From Mactromeris polynyma (Eukaryota; Mollusca; Bivalvia; Venerida; Mactridae), in assembly GCA_032209605.1 (NCBI GenBank), contig JASFXZ010000020.1, forward strand, positions 875,501 to 939,500: DNA of 64,000 nt. Direction: 5' to 3'. Made by a program: the position numbers and the translations under genes. The notes under the pieces were generated by a model that saw only the letters and a list, made by a program, of their open reading frames with translations, did not search any database and was not told where the DNA came from. Below, piece by piece: positions 53,801-63,726 of the stretch (the stretch's first letter is position 1; every line of letters begins with the position of its first letter).

Positions 53801-56800
53801 ACACAGTACCAACATTGACCTTCCACAAGCAGTTGACAACTTCTCTACACAGTACAAACATTGACCTTCCACAAGCAGTTGACAACTTCTCTACACAGTA
53901 CCAACATTGACCTTCCACAAGCAGCTGACAACTTCTCTACACAGTACTAACATTGACCTTCCACAAGCAGCTGACAACTTCTCTACACAGTACTAACATT
54001 GACCTTCCACAGGGAGCTGACAACTTCTCTACACAGTACCAACATTGACCTTCCACAAGCAGCTGACAACTTCTCTACACAGTACTAACATTGACCTTCC
54101 ACTAGCAGCTGACAACTTCTCTACACAGTACTAACATTGACCTTCCACAAGCAGCTGACAACTTCTCCACCAGTACTAACATTGACCTTCCACAAGCAGC
54201 TGACAACTTCTCTACACAGTACTAACGTTGACCTTCCACAAGCAGCTGACAACTTCTCTACACAGTACTAACGTGACCTTCCACAAGCAGCTGACAACTT
54301 CTCTACACAGTACTAACGTGACCTTCCACAAGCAGCTGACAACTTCTCTACACAGTACTAACGTGACCTTCCACAAGCAGCTGACAACTTCTCTACACAG
54401 TACTAACATTGACCTTCCACAAGCAGCTGACAACTTCTCTACACAGTACTAACGTGACCTTCCACAAGCAGCTGACAACTTCTCTACACAGTACTAACGT
54501 GACCTTCCACAAGCAGCTGACAACTTCTCTACACAGTACTAACATTGACCTTCCACAAGCAGCTGACAACTTCTCTACACAGTACTAACGTGACCTTCCA
54601 CAAGCAGCTGACAACTTCTCTACACAGTACTAACATTGACCTTCCACAAGCAGCTGACAACTTCTCTACACAGTACTAACGTGACCTTCCACAAGCAGCT
54701 GACAACTTCTCTACACAGTACTAACGTGGCCTTCCACAAGCAGCTGACAACTTCTCTACACAGTACAAACATTGACCTTCCACAAGCAGTTGACAACTTC
54801 TCTACAAAGTAACAACATTGACCTTCCACAAGCAGCTGACAACTTCTCTACACAGTACCAACATTGACCTTCCACAAGCAGTTGACAACTTCTCTACACA
54901 GTACCAACATTGACCTTCCACAAGCAGCTGACAACTTCTCTACACAGTACTAACATTGACCTTCCACAAGGAGCTGACAACTTCTCTACACAGTACCAAC
55001 ATTGACCTTCCACAAGCAGCTGACAACTTCTCTACACAGTACTAACATTGACCTTCCACTAGCAGCTGACAACTTCTCTACACAGTACTAACATTGACCT
55101 TCCACAAGCAGCTGACAACTTCTCCACCAGTACTAACATTGACCTTCCACAAGCAGCTGACAACTTCTCTACACAGTACTAACATTGACCTTCCACAAGC
55201 AGCTGACAACTTCTCTACACAGTACTAACGTTGACCTTCCACAAGCAGCTGACAACTTCTCTACACAGTACTAACGTGACCTTCCACAAGCAGCTGACAA
55301 CTTCTCTACACAGTACTAACGTGACCTTCCACAAGCAGCTGACAACTTCTCTACACAGTACTAACGTGACCTTCCACAAGCAGCTGACAACTTCTCTACA
55401 CAGTACTAACATTGACCTTCCACAAGCAGCTGACAACTTCTCTACACAGTACTAACGTGACCTTCCACAAGCAGCTGACAACTTCTCTACACAGTACTAA
55501 CGTGACCTTCCACAAGCAGCTGACAACTTCTCTACACAGTACTAACATTGACCTTCCACAAGCAGCTGACAACTTCTCTACACAGTACTAACATTGACCT
55601 TCCACAAGCAGCTGACAACTTCTCTACACAGTACTAACATTGACCTTCCACAAGCAGCTGACAACTTCTCTACACAGTACTAACATTGACCTTCCACAAG
55701 CAGCTGACAACTTCTCTACACAGTACTAACATTGACCTTCCACAAGCAGCTGACAACTTCTCTACACAGTACTAACGTGACCTTCCACAAGCAGCTGACA
55801 ACTTCTCTACACAGTACTAACGTGGCCTTCCACAAGCAGCTGACAACTTCTCTGCACAGTACTAACGTGGCCTTCCACAAGCAGCTGACAACTTTTCTGC
55901 ACATTACAAACATTGACCTTCCACAAGCAGCTGACAACTTCTCTACACAGTACTAACGTGGCCTTCCACAAGCAGCTGACAACTTCTCTACACAGTACTA
56001 ACACTGACCTTCCACAAGCAGCTGACAACTTCTCTACACAGTACTAACATTGACCTTCCACAAGCAGCTGACAACTTCTCTACACAGTACTAACATTGAC
56101 CTTCCACAAGCAGCTGACAACTTCTCTACACAGTACTAACATTGACCTTCCACAAGCAGCTGACAACTTCTCTACACAGTACTAACATTGACCTTCCACA
56201 AGCAGCTGACAACTTCTCTACACAGTACTAACATTGACCTTCCACAAGCAGCTGACAACTTCTCTACACAGTACTAACATTGACCTTCCACAAGCAGCTG
56301 ACAACTTCTCTACACAGTACTAACATTGACCTTCCACAAGCAGCTGGCAACTTCTCTACACAGTACTAACGTGACCTTCCACAAGCAGCTGACAACTTCT
56401 CTACACAGTACTAACATTGACCTTCCACAAGCAGCTGACAACTTCTCTACACAGTACTAACGTTGACCTTCCACAAGCAGCTGACAACTTCTCTACACAG
56501 TACTAACGTGACCTTCCACAAGCAGCTGACAACTTCTCTACACAGTACTAACTTGACCTTCCACAAGCAGCTGACAACTTCTCTACACAGTACTAACATT
56601 GACCTTCCACAAGCAGCTGATAACTTCTCTACACAGTACTAACGTGACCTTCCACAAGCAGCTGACAACTTCTCTACACAGTACTAACGTGACCTTCCAC
56701 AAGCAGCTGACAACTTCTCTACACAGTACTAACATTGACCTTCCACAAGCAGCTGACAACTTCTCTACACAGTACTAACATTGACCTTCCACAAGCAGCT

Positions 56801-59800
56801 GACAACTTCTCTACACAGTACTAACATTGACCTTCCACAAGCAGCTGACAACTTCTCTACACAGTACTAACATTGACCTTCCACAAGCAGCTGACAACTT
56901 CTCTACACAGTACTAACGTGATCTTCCACAAGCAGCTGACAACTTCTCTACACAGTACTAACATTGACCTTCCACAAGCAGCTGACAACTTCTCTGCACA
57001 GTACTAACATTGACCTTCCACAAGCAGCTGACAACATCTCTACACAGTACTAACGTGACCTTCCACAAGCAGTTGACAACTTCTCTACACAGTACTAACG
57101 TGACCTTCCACAAGCAGCTGACAACTTCTCTACACAGTACTAACATTGACCTTCCACAAGCAGTTGACAACTTCTCTACACAGTACCAACATTGACCTTC
57201 CACAAGCAGCTGACAACTTCTCTACACAGTACTAACGTGACCTTCCACAAGCAGCTGACAACTTCTCTACACAGTACTAACGTGACCTTCCACAAGCAGC
57301 TGACAACTTCTCTACACAGTGAATTAGAGTTAGAGGACAAATAACCGTAGCCAAGGAATACAGAAGGACAAGGTCGGCAATTAACTGGCCGGGTGTCTGC
57401 CCAGCCCTCTACCAGAGCTTACCTGGCCGGGTGTCTGCCCAGCCCTCTACCAGAGCTTACCTGGCCGGGTGTCTGCCCAGCCTTCTACCAGAGCTTACCT
57501 GGCCGGGTGTCTGCCCAGCCTTCTACCAGAGCTTACCTGGCCGGGTGTCTGCCCAGCCCTCTACCAGAGCTTACCTGGCCGGGTGTCTGCCGAGCCCTCT
57601 ACCAGAGCTTACCTGGCCGGGTGTCTGCCCAGCCCTCTACCAGAGCTTACCTGGCCGGTTGTCTGCCCAGCCCTCTACCAGAGCTTACCTGGCCGGGTGT
57701 CTGCCCAGCCCTCTACCAGAGCTTACCTGGCTTGGTACGGACTTTTGAATACTAAATATGATCAATTGACGCACGATATTCACAGGACGAGTTTCGTTGT
57801 TTTTTGTTTGAAGAATGAAGACCACCTTATTAATACAACCGGATTTTCAAGTACTAATTATTAAATGCTCTTGTACATTCGGAACCAATGGTGGTCTTAT
57901 TATTGAGATTTCAAAGGGTGTTAATATCATAAATATTCATGTAACCGGAAATATCGCACACTGATTGACCACCTGGCAACAAGCTGGTTAAATAGACTCC
58001 GTAGTTTTGGTTGATATATTAATCGTCCACACGTGCGCTACAGATTTCAACCTACAAGAACTTTCAGTCAGTCTCGGAGTTGTTGGGGTCGTGGCGTCTT
58101 TCGTCTTCCCAGAATCTTCGTGTGTTTCTTTCTTATCTAAATTCCAAGTCACATTTTGGTTCCTGACTTTGGAGTTCGGCGTTCGGACTATACTTCCGGT
58201 TTGCTCAGAGGATTTCTTGTCAGTCATGAACTTGTAGTTGTTGTTGGTGGTGGCAGCGATTGTTGTTGTTGTTGTTGTTGTTGTTACAGGTAAGCGAACG
58301 TTACCTTGGTTGGGTTTGGTATAAGAACTTGGGCCGTACAAATTGAGTTTCGGTACAACCGGGCTATTCGAAGAACGGCCGCTAAACTGGGTTTTAGCTG
58401 TGTCAATAATTTAAAACGAGTTAATGTCACGTGATTTGAAATAAACACGAAAAACCCAGAAATTATCACATTACTGAATACACAATTAACTGGCCTAGGA
58501 ACATACGCACATAAAATTAGCTGTGCTATAAAATATTTCAGAAAAAAATAATTGGACATAAGTGTATTTTCTTCATGTCTTCCCTACGTCATAAAAATGT
58601 CTTAAATTAAATGACATAAACTATCCACATAGCCGATTTCAGTATATATATTCATAGATAGACATTTTTTTCCGTTATTATTGCAAGATGTTTTTTTATG
58701 GAATTCCATTGGTTTCAATGAACTGAATTATAAAGAATCCTGACAATGATTAAATGGTGATATCGGATTACCTAGCAACGGATGTAAAACAGTTACAAAA
58801 CGTGAAGAGCAGCGCTAAACTGAAATTTGATAAATTTGTAATTTAATTGTGATTTCTATAAATGTACTGGTCAAAAGAGCTAACCCGCCATGTTGTATTT
58901 TGAGAATCTGCACTTCGCTGTACAACCAGTATATGCGCAACGACTTACCTGATTTTGACAGGAGTATATCGATTAGTATCGATATTTCTATTCATTTGAA
59001 TCATAAATTTAACAGCTACTGTAATGGATATCAATAGAAGATTTATCCAGTAGCCTTTCAGAAAATATGTGAATTAGTAGACCTACTGCTGGGATAGCAC
59101 TTTATACCAGTATATGACTATAATAGTATATTACGGAATAATGATAAATACTGTCTATAACAACAACAACGGACAGATGATTGTCAATGGCAACAACTTT
59201 CTGTATGAAGAGAATCTAACAGATCTGTCTGGAAATATATCGTTTTGTTTATTTCTTTTATTTAACAAGTGAAGCGCTGCTATGGGCTTGACAACCACTT
59301 CTGTTAGTGACGTCATTTCAAGAAAACCCAACATATGATGTCACTATTTGCAAACAAATATTTACTCCATAATTATGGTCACTTCGTTTTCATATTGACA
59401 TATGGGGCAATTATTGCTTATTGTCAGTACATGGTGACGTCACATGTGACGTTATTTGGAAAATATTGCACTTGATGAAGAGGTTGGAAATCGTACAGCG
59501 GCACTCAATTCAATTATACCAACCTCAAGTTAATCATAAATAATCCTTACAACTGGCGGTCAGCACGTTATATGTAAGATATATTGAAACGAAATTCTAG
59601 CCTTGTAAATTGTCTGCTAGTTGGCCGTGAGGGTATATACTGCAACGCCAGTAAAACTGACAACAATGTAGTCCAAAGTTACGAAAGCCTGATATCGCCG
59701 TTAACATTTCTATCCAATGGACTTTTTATCTATTTATCTATTTTTTCCTCGGTTGCTAACCAACACTTGTACTAAATTTAAGTATTGTGTAGTTTACCGG

Positions 59801-61825
59801 TAAATCTCACTCAAAACGAGATTTGAACTGAGGAGTTACGGGATATTGGAGCCAGGCACTCCAACCGGTGTCGACCACGCCTTTCAAGTGCCTCCCCAGA
59901 AACAATTGATGGAAGTATCAACTTTCGTCGTCAAAACGCCTAACGAAAACTTGCAAAATACGCAAAAGTTAACCAACATATATTTCAACGTTTGTAATCA
60001 TCGTGTTAAATTTTCTAGGACAAAATACTGCCGCTTAGAGACATATGTCGATTTTACGCTTGAAATAAACTGATATCAAAACAATTTTTTTATATATTAA
60101 CATGGAAGATAACGGTTAATCATGCTAGGATGTAACCAGAGATTCCAAGGTTGCTGTCTCCAGTAAATTATTTATTGTTTGCTTACATGACAACTCACTG
60201 GATTTAATCTAGTTCACTTTAATAAAGGAAATTTCGACTAAACAAAAGACACGGGGTTTATTGTCGGCCAGGCCAATTCTTGCACCACTATTCCCTTACG
60301 TATGTACCCTTGAGCCTCCTCAAGTGTCTTATGTTTTATAGATTGTTTTTTAGGTCTGTGTGGAGAGGCACTAGCTTATGTATGTGGCGTTCCTTAGTCT
60401 CTTTTATCATTGGTTAGAAGTGAATAAATCATCTCAAAATATTGCCAATACATCGATAAATCGATAAATTATTTTGTACAATAATGAATGCTATGAAAAT
60501 TTACAGCATACTTTGAAAGGAACTGAAATGACTTATAATTCGGTCTAAAATGGTTTTTTTAGTATAAAATCTGTTTAAAAGTTAACAAATATTCGATGTT
60601 TTATGAAAAAGAATCCTGGCTAAGACTTTCACTTTCTATTGATAATATGTAAAGTTTAAATTAACATCATACTCAGTTAAAAAAAGAAAAACAGACGCTA
60701 CTTAATATGAAATGCAAGAACTATTTGTACTGTAATCTCAGAAACAACATGATAGACGCCATGTGTAAAAGTGAACGTGTTTTAAAATGGAGGCCTATTT
60801 GAGATATTTTATCCTCAGAAGTTAAGTGAGATCAAAGTATTTAAAATCAAAAGGAAGCGCTGATATTGATGTTGAGTATTCGATAGAGTGTTAACTGCAA
60901 GCGACGAAATGTTTATTTGTTTAAATCAAGTGCCCATACTTTTTCAAAAGACATATTCCATTTACCTGTCACTACGTTGCATATAGTTTACACCAAAATG
61001 TCTGCTATTCGCGTAAGTCCAGCTAAGTATAATGTAATCCCGCACCCATGCATGAAACAAACGACTTTAAAATATGCATAGCTTGCACAAATAAGCATGC
61101 GTGCCCCTGATATGTACTGGAACTAGTTATATTTATAGACAATTAGGCGTAAAATCTTTCTTGAGTTGGCGATATGCCAATATTACCCAAAAAAATCGAT
61201 AAATGTATCGTTTCATGCGTATAAATTCAAGCATGTAGCAACCGCGTTAATAAAATATGAAAAAATAAGAAGATAATTCACGAACTATTTGCTGTCATTA
61301 ATACCATTTTCGAGGGATGTCCCAGAAATACTAAACCATTTATAAATGTAATTATTGACATTAGTCTTACAAAAAAAAGTCAATACGCGTTATTCTAATA
61401 CTAATTGCTTCCATATTCCGCAATATAGGTTAATAAAAGTGGTTAAGAGGTTTTGACTCTTGTTGTAAAATAATCCATCGACATGTTAAAAAATTAAATT
61501 TATCTAAGCAGTTTGGGACAACCCTCGTATGTATACATCTATATTTGATGGTGGCAAAATTACTTTATACTTTTTAACTAAAGAAAAAGCTACTCACTAT
61601 TTTGAAAAAAAGGACTTTCGCCGTTGACAGAAGGAGACGTCATATCTTTCTTGCCTGGTGACGTCATACTTCCATATGGCTGGCTCCTATTTGCTGTGCT
61701 AAATTGGGTTTGCGCGGCGTAGACAGGAGGCGTATAAGGCGGGGTACCAGGGTGTCTCCCCACAGGGGAAGGTGTGCTGGGTGTCGGGGATTTCGGCATT
61801 TCCCTTTCCGCGGGGTCTTGTGCTT
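47183..61825 (-). CDS. SPRY-domain protein with Ser/Pro/Thr-rich linker (last four exons)
   Basis: Exons, in transcript order: 61825-61598, 58397-58056, 49392-49321, 47844-47183. All joins are phase 1 with consensus borders and give about 434 residues to the stop. The first 190 or so are low complexity: Pro/Ser-rich (PKSPTPSTPSPVGRHPGTPP), then a Thr run and Lys/Ser stretches. The last exon folds as a SPRY (B30.2-like) domain, a beta-sandwich that binds partner peptides in TRIM ligases, SPSB proteins and others. I cannot name an orthologue. The 5' end, and any RING, B-box or other N-terminal domain, was not found and may lie past 64000. The 8.7-kb intron between 49392 and 58056 is mostly tandem repeats. 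Confidence 0.78.
47872..48290. mobile_element. Family-A MITE split by a family-E MITE
   Basis: ACTGTCGGACCTCATGCAG and CAACCTTCTCTCCGAATACT begin family A. At 47945 GGCAATATTACAGAAACATC starts a family-E copy, inverted relative to 11889, ending GTAATACATTCCCC near 48190. Family A resumes with CGTAGGCACGTCGAATTGAA. The family-A element was here first. It lies in an intron of the SPRY gene. Confidence 0.85.
48291..49093. other. SPRY-gene intron, nothing firm
   Basis: A 97-codon + frame at 48402-48695 has no recognisable domain. 48835-49000 resembles part of a MITE also seen near 50545 (GTTGCTGTTGAAAGGTTGTTG-type phrases). Confidence 0.4.
49094..49295. mobile_element. Pogo-like MITE, family A copy
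   Basis: CAGTCGGACCTCGTTTATTC to GAACGAGGTCAGACTG within TA, with about 25 extra bases (CATGGACATATATATCCGTG) in the left half. It ends 25 bp from a SPRY-gene exon. Confidence 0.9.
49321..49392 (-). CDS. SPRY gene, 72-bp linker exon
   Basis: Encodes SEVKQLSPRKSASDKPVVFG then DIS, phase 1-1, between CTCTTCAG and GTAAGTA. A symmetric exon that can be skipped without shifting the frame. Confidence 0.72.
49393..50068. other. SPRY-gene intron, nothing recognised
   Basis: AT-rich intron sequence. Confidence 0.4.
50069..50304. mobile_element. CRE-MITE copy in SPRY-gene intron
   Basis: AAGCGCTGCTATTGGATTTA to GAGGTCGGAAATCGTACAGT...GGCGCTC. TGACGTCA occurs twice in the right half; the left arm reads TGAAGTCC. 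Confidence 0.9.
50305..51042. other. SPRY-gene intron with a MITE-like stretch
   Basis: 50545-50722 has opposed blocks (GTGACCTCTATAGAGCAACA; GTTGCTCGATAGAGGGACGC). The left block recurs at 62070 (GTGACCTCTCTAGAGCAACA) and faintly at 385. The rest is unremarkable. Confidence 0.5.
51043..52056. repeat. 39-bp minisatellite, 26 copies
   Basis: Unit GGTTGTTATGTACAATACAT plus ACACCCCTTGTCGCTTCTA. One position is C or T (ACACCCC/ACATCCC), giving the order CCCCTCTCTTTTCTTCTTTCCCTCCC over the 26 units; three other substitutions are seen. Unit length 39 keeps two forward frames open for about 360 codons, with no coding character. Confidence 0.97.
52057..52332. repeat. SINE tail fragment
   Basis: 52230-52312 has GTACTGGTTGGTAACCCAGG and AACACTAGCAAGGTCAACTG, the tail of the SINE also seen at 8365-8925, followed by AGCTGGAATACAAATG. 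Upstream is unremarkable. Confidence 0.65.
52333..52418. mobile_element. Pogo-like MITE, family B, internally deleted
   Basis: CAGTAAAACCTCCATTATAG to GAGGTGGTCTTACACTGAGG and TTTACCGTA, only about 86 bp. Confidence 0.8.
52595..52736. mobile_element. CRE-MITE, internally deleted
   Basis: Both arms are kept (GAGAGCAGCTATGGGATTTG; GAGGTTTGAAATCGTACAGC) but about 95 bp of the centre is missing. Three TGACGTCA sites lie within about 75 bp (52632-52705). Confidence 0.88.
52737..53249. other. SPRY-gene intron, nothing recognised
   Basis: No exon with proper borders found on either strand. Confidence 0.4.
53250..57321. repeat. 4.07-kb array of a 45-46-bp unit, ~89 copies
   Basis: Unit ACATTGACCTTCCACAAGCA plus GCTGACAACTTCTCTACACA and GTACTA; a 45-bp variant reads ACGTGACC. 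Rare variants give higher-order duplications: CACTAGCAGCTG occurs at about 53641, 54101 and 55057 (460 and 956 bp apart), and CTCCACCAGTAC at 54166 and 55122. The 46-bp unit shifts frame, so only short frames occur. It lies in an intron of the SPRY gene. Confidence 0.97.
57387..57728. repeat. 38-bp GC-rich minisatellite, 9 copies
   Basis: Unit GGCCGGGTGTCTGCCCAGCC plus CTCTACCAGAGCTTACCT. It is much richer in GC than its surroundings. Immediately downstream of the 4-kb array, same intron. Confidence 0.97.
57729..58055. other. SPRY-gene intron with family-B fragment
   Basis: 57815-57910 has AAGACCACCTTATTAATACA and AATGGTGGTCTTATTATTGA, a decayed family-B MITE. Otherwise unremarkable. Confidence 0.5.
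58056..58397 (-). CDS. SPRY gene, 342-bp linker exon with poly-Thr
   Basis: 114 codons' worth in phase 1-1: KTQFSGRSSNSPVVPKLNLY, GPSSYTKPNQGNVRLPV, a run of eight Thr, then KSSEQTGSIVRTPNSK and TPTTPRLTESS. Borders: acceptor TTGACACAG and donor GTAGGT. A donor 5 bases on would break the phase to the next exon. The Thr run comes from a GTT/AAC trinucleotide tract at 58258-58286 and may vary in length between alleles. Confidence 0.72.
58398..59270. other. SPRY-gene intron, nothing recognised
   Basis: AT-rich sequence; a phrase near 58865 (TGTACTGGTCAAAAGAGCTA) resembles 2188-2207 and may be a minor dispersed repeat. Confidence 0.4.
59271..59505. mobile_element. CRE-MITE copy in SPRY-gene intron
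   Basis: GAAGCGCTGCTATGGGCTTG to GAGGTTGGAAATCGTACAGC...GCACTC, with TGACGTCA in the left arm and centre. The right-arm CRE is lost. Confidence 0.9.
59506..61597. other. SPRY-gene intron, nothing firm
   Basis: Mostly AT-rich. A stretch at about 59800-59885 (ACGAGATTTGAACTGAGG, CCAGGCACTCCAACCGG) looks like the reverse of a degraded tRNA-like SINE head. No exon with matching phase was found. Confidence 0.4.
61598..61825 (-). CDS. SPRY gene, 228-bp Pro/Ser-rich exon
   Basis: 76 codons' worth in phase 1-1: AQDPAEREMPKSPTPSTPSP, VGRHPGTPPYTPPVYAAQTQ, FSTANRSQPYGSMTSPGKKD, then MTSPSVNGESPFFQN. Acceptor TTTTTTCAG and donor GTGAGT. The repeated SP/TP dipeptides suggest a phosphorylated disordered linker. 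This is the most upstream exon I can support. Confidence 0.75.
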
Positions 61826-61885
61826 CTGAAAAAATGCCAAACACAAACATTACTTGTACATAAATCACTCATTTTTAGTAATATA

Positions 61886-62063
61886 CAGTAGAATGTCACG
61901 TAAATATCACTTTCTATAATAAGATCACCTCAAATTAAGTTCACAATTGTCAAGTCCATTTTTACTGTTTCGCTTTTTATTCAACCTCAATATTAAGACC
62001 TCCTCAATAAGAAGACTCATTTCAAGGGTCATAAAGGTGGTCCTATTACTGAGGTTTTACAGT
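61886..62063. mobile_element. Pogo-like MITE, family B copy with both ends
   Basis: CAGTAGAATGTCACGTAAAT to GAGGTTTTACAGTA, with internal TTTTTACTGTTTCGCTTTTT and AAGACCTCCTCAATAAGAAG. About 60 bp upstream (in transcript sense) of the 228-bp exon. Confidence 0.85.
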
Positions 62064-62334
62064 ACTGCAGTGTGACCTCTCTAGAGCAACACCAGACATG
62101 AAATTAATGTTATGATTAGGTAAAGCCACTTGGACCGTAACATGTTTGTAAAGCGTCTAGAGGAAACCCTTCTTGTCAATCGCAAATAAGTTTAACAATG
62201 TCTCTTGATTGTTACAGTCTTGCTTATATTTACGAGAAGATTAGATAAAAAACAGGACAAGTTAAACAAATCTGCTAAGTAAACATTATGTATATACGCC
62301 TTTCTTGTGAAGGTAATCTGCGTCATAGTCTATA

Positions 62335-62600
62335 TGAGCGCTGCTATGGAACTTACAACCTCTTCTGTAAGTGACGTCATTTCAAGAAAACGTGATGTCA
62401 CTATAAAATATTTACTCCATATGGTCACTTCGTTTTCATACTGCCATATTGCTTACTGTACATGGTGATGATACATATGACGTTTTCTGGAAATGACGTC
62501 ACTTAAAGAAGAGGTTGGAAATCGTTCAGTAGAACTTAAATGTCTAAATATAGTAACACACTTCAAGATCGGGAAACACCGAATGGGAAGTTTCTTTCAG
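62335..62600. mobile_element. CRE-MITE copy abutting a fragment of the 27143 element
   Basis: GAGCGCTGCTATGGAACTTA to GAGGTTGGAAATCGTTCAGT (62335-62536), with two short internal deletions. It is directly followed by AATATAGTAACACACTTCAA and GATCGGGAAACACCG, an arm piece of the 27143-27617 element. Confidence 0.85.
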
Positions 62601-62825
62601 TGTATGTTGTAATCAGACTTCAATTAATAACATATTTGCTGTATGTGTTCAAGAGTGAGAAATACCATAACCCTTCAGTTAATGTTTACAGAAATACGAA
62701 ACAACTACGAAATTTTAAGGAAATTCCATAAAATACAAACATAATAATAACGTTGTATTAATTAGTATATTAAATATAAGAAAGCGATTAATGCAGCTAG
62801 TCAATCATTGTGTTAAGTACATAAT

Positions 62826-63206
62826 TGGGTGGTCTAATGCCAAAGTGAACTAAGCCTTACATAGGTCATTATGAGAAGATTGATTTTGAAGTATTTTGAA
62901 TTTCCCATAAAAGACGATACTTTCTAGACAACATAATTCATGCTGTTATTTGGTGATAAAGCCAGAAATTGTTATTTAGTTCCAAATGATATTTATTTGC
63001 AGTTTCTTTTAAAAAGGATTTTGTGGGATAGTATATTTTGTCATGAATACTTCACTTCAAAACTTGAAATAATGCTCCTGCTATAGACGTCTTAGAAAAC
63101 TGGAAACTAGACCGAAATCAAAATCCCTTTTTGAACAGTAACAATGAGTAGATAATTCAATCTTCATGAAAATGTGGGTTAGTTCACTTTGGCATCAGAC
63201 CACCCA
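62826..63206. mobile_element. MITE with TGGGTGGTCTAATGCC termini
   Basis: TGGGTGGTCTAATGCCAAAG at the left and CTTTGGCATCAGACCACCCA at the right are an inverted pair with one mismatch in 20; pairing continues inward (TGAACTAA / TTAGTTCA). It shares GCCAAAGTGAA with the MITE at 7157. Confidence 0.9.
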
Positions 63207-63406
63207 TATAGTGTCATACTTGGCCATATTGGGTAAATAATGGGGACTCATTATGAATATATACGCTATCAATTGATTGGCTTAGAATAGCCAGAGACCG
63301 AGACACCGAGTGATTATTATCCACAGTTCATATACATACCATCAGGCCTGGTAAGTATTAATAGTCTAGACGACTATACAACATTATGCCATAATTGAAA
63401 GTGTTA

Positions 63407-63590
63407 CAGTCGGATCCCATATATTCGACAACCTTCTATCCGAATACTTGGTATCATCCGAAATAAATATCAAAGTCTCGATGCATCTTCGTAGAGATGT
63501 CGAATTGAAATGGGATTAACATCTTTTCGAAACCAAATGTAATTCGAAATGAACATTTCGGACCCGATGAGTTCAAGTGAACGAGAAACT
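63407..63590. mobile_element. Pogo-like MITE, family A, right end lost
   Basis: CAGTCGGATCCCATATATTC, CAACCTTCTATCCGAATACT and CGGACCCGATGAGTTCAAGT are present; the GGTCCGACTG terminus is replaced by unrelated sequence after GAACGAG. Confidence 0.82.
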
Positions 63591-63602
63591 TGTACAATTT
63601 AG

Positions 63603-63726
63603 CTTCAAATTACGACACAAGACACCCAATTATTAAGTGACGAGTTCACTTCAATACAATACAAAAAGTTCTTGGATGCTCGTCAATTTCAGAAAAAAGT
63701 CAAAGAGCTGAAAGAACACTTTATTG
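63603..63726 (+). CDS. Candidate exon of an unidentified plus-strand gene
   Basis: Between an acceptor-like ACAATTTAG and a donor-like GTAATC, an open frame reads LQITTQDTQLLSDEFTSIQY then KKFLDARQFQKKVKELKEHF. It is Lys/Glu/Gln-rich and helical in character, unlike the surrounding AT-rich frames. It ends with one base of a split codon. No partner exon is visible; the rest would lie to the right of the window or be missing. Confidence 0.35.

Noticed and set aside
57393..57864. Pro-rich frames of 105-131 codons
   Set aside because: Translation of the 38-bp array in three frames.
58056..58060. Alternative donor (GTTGAA) five bases downstream of the chosen one for the 342-bp exon
   Set aside because: It would end the exon in phase 2 and break the frame into the 72-bp exon; the GTAGGT donor keeps phase 1 as in the other exons.
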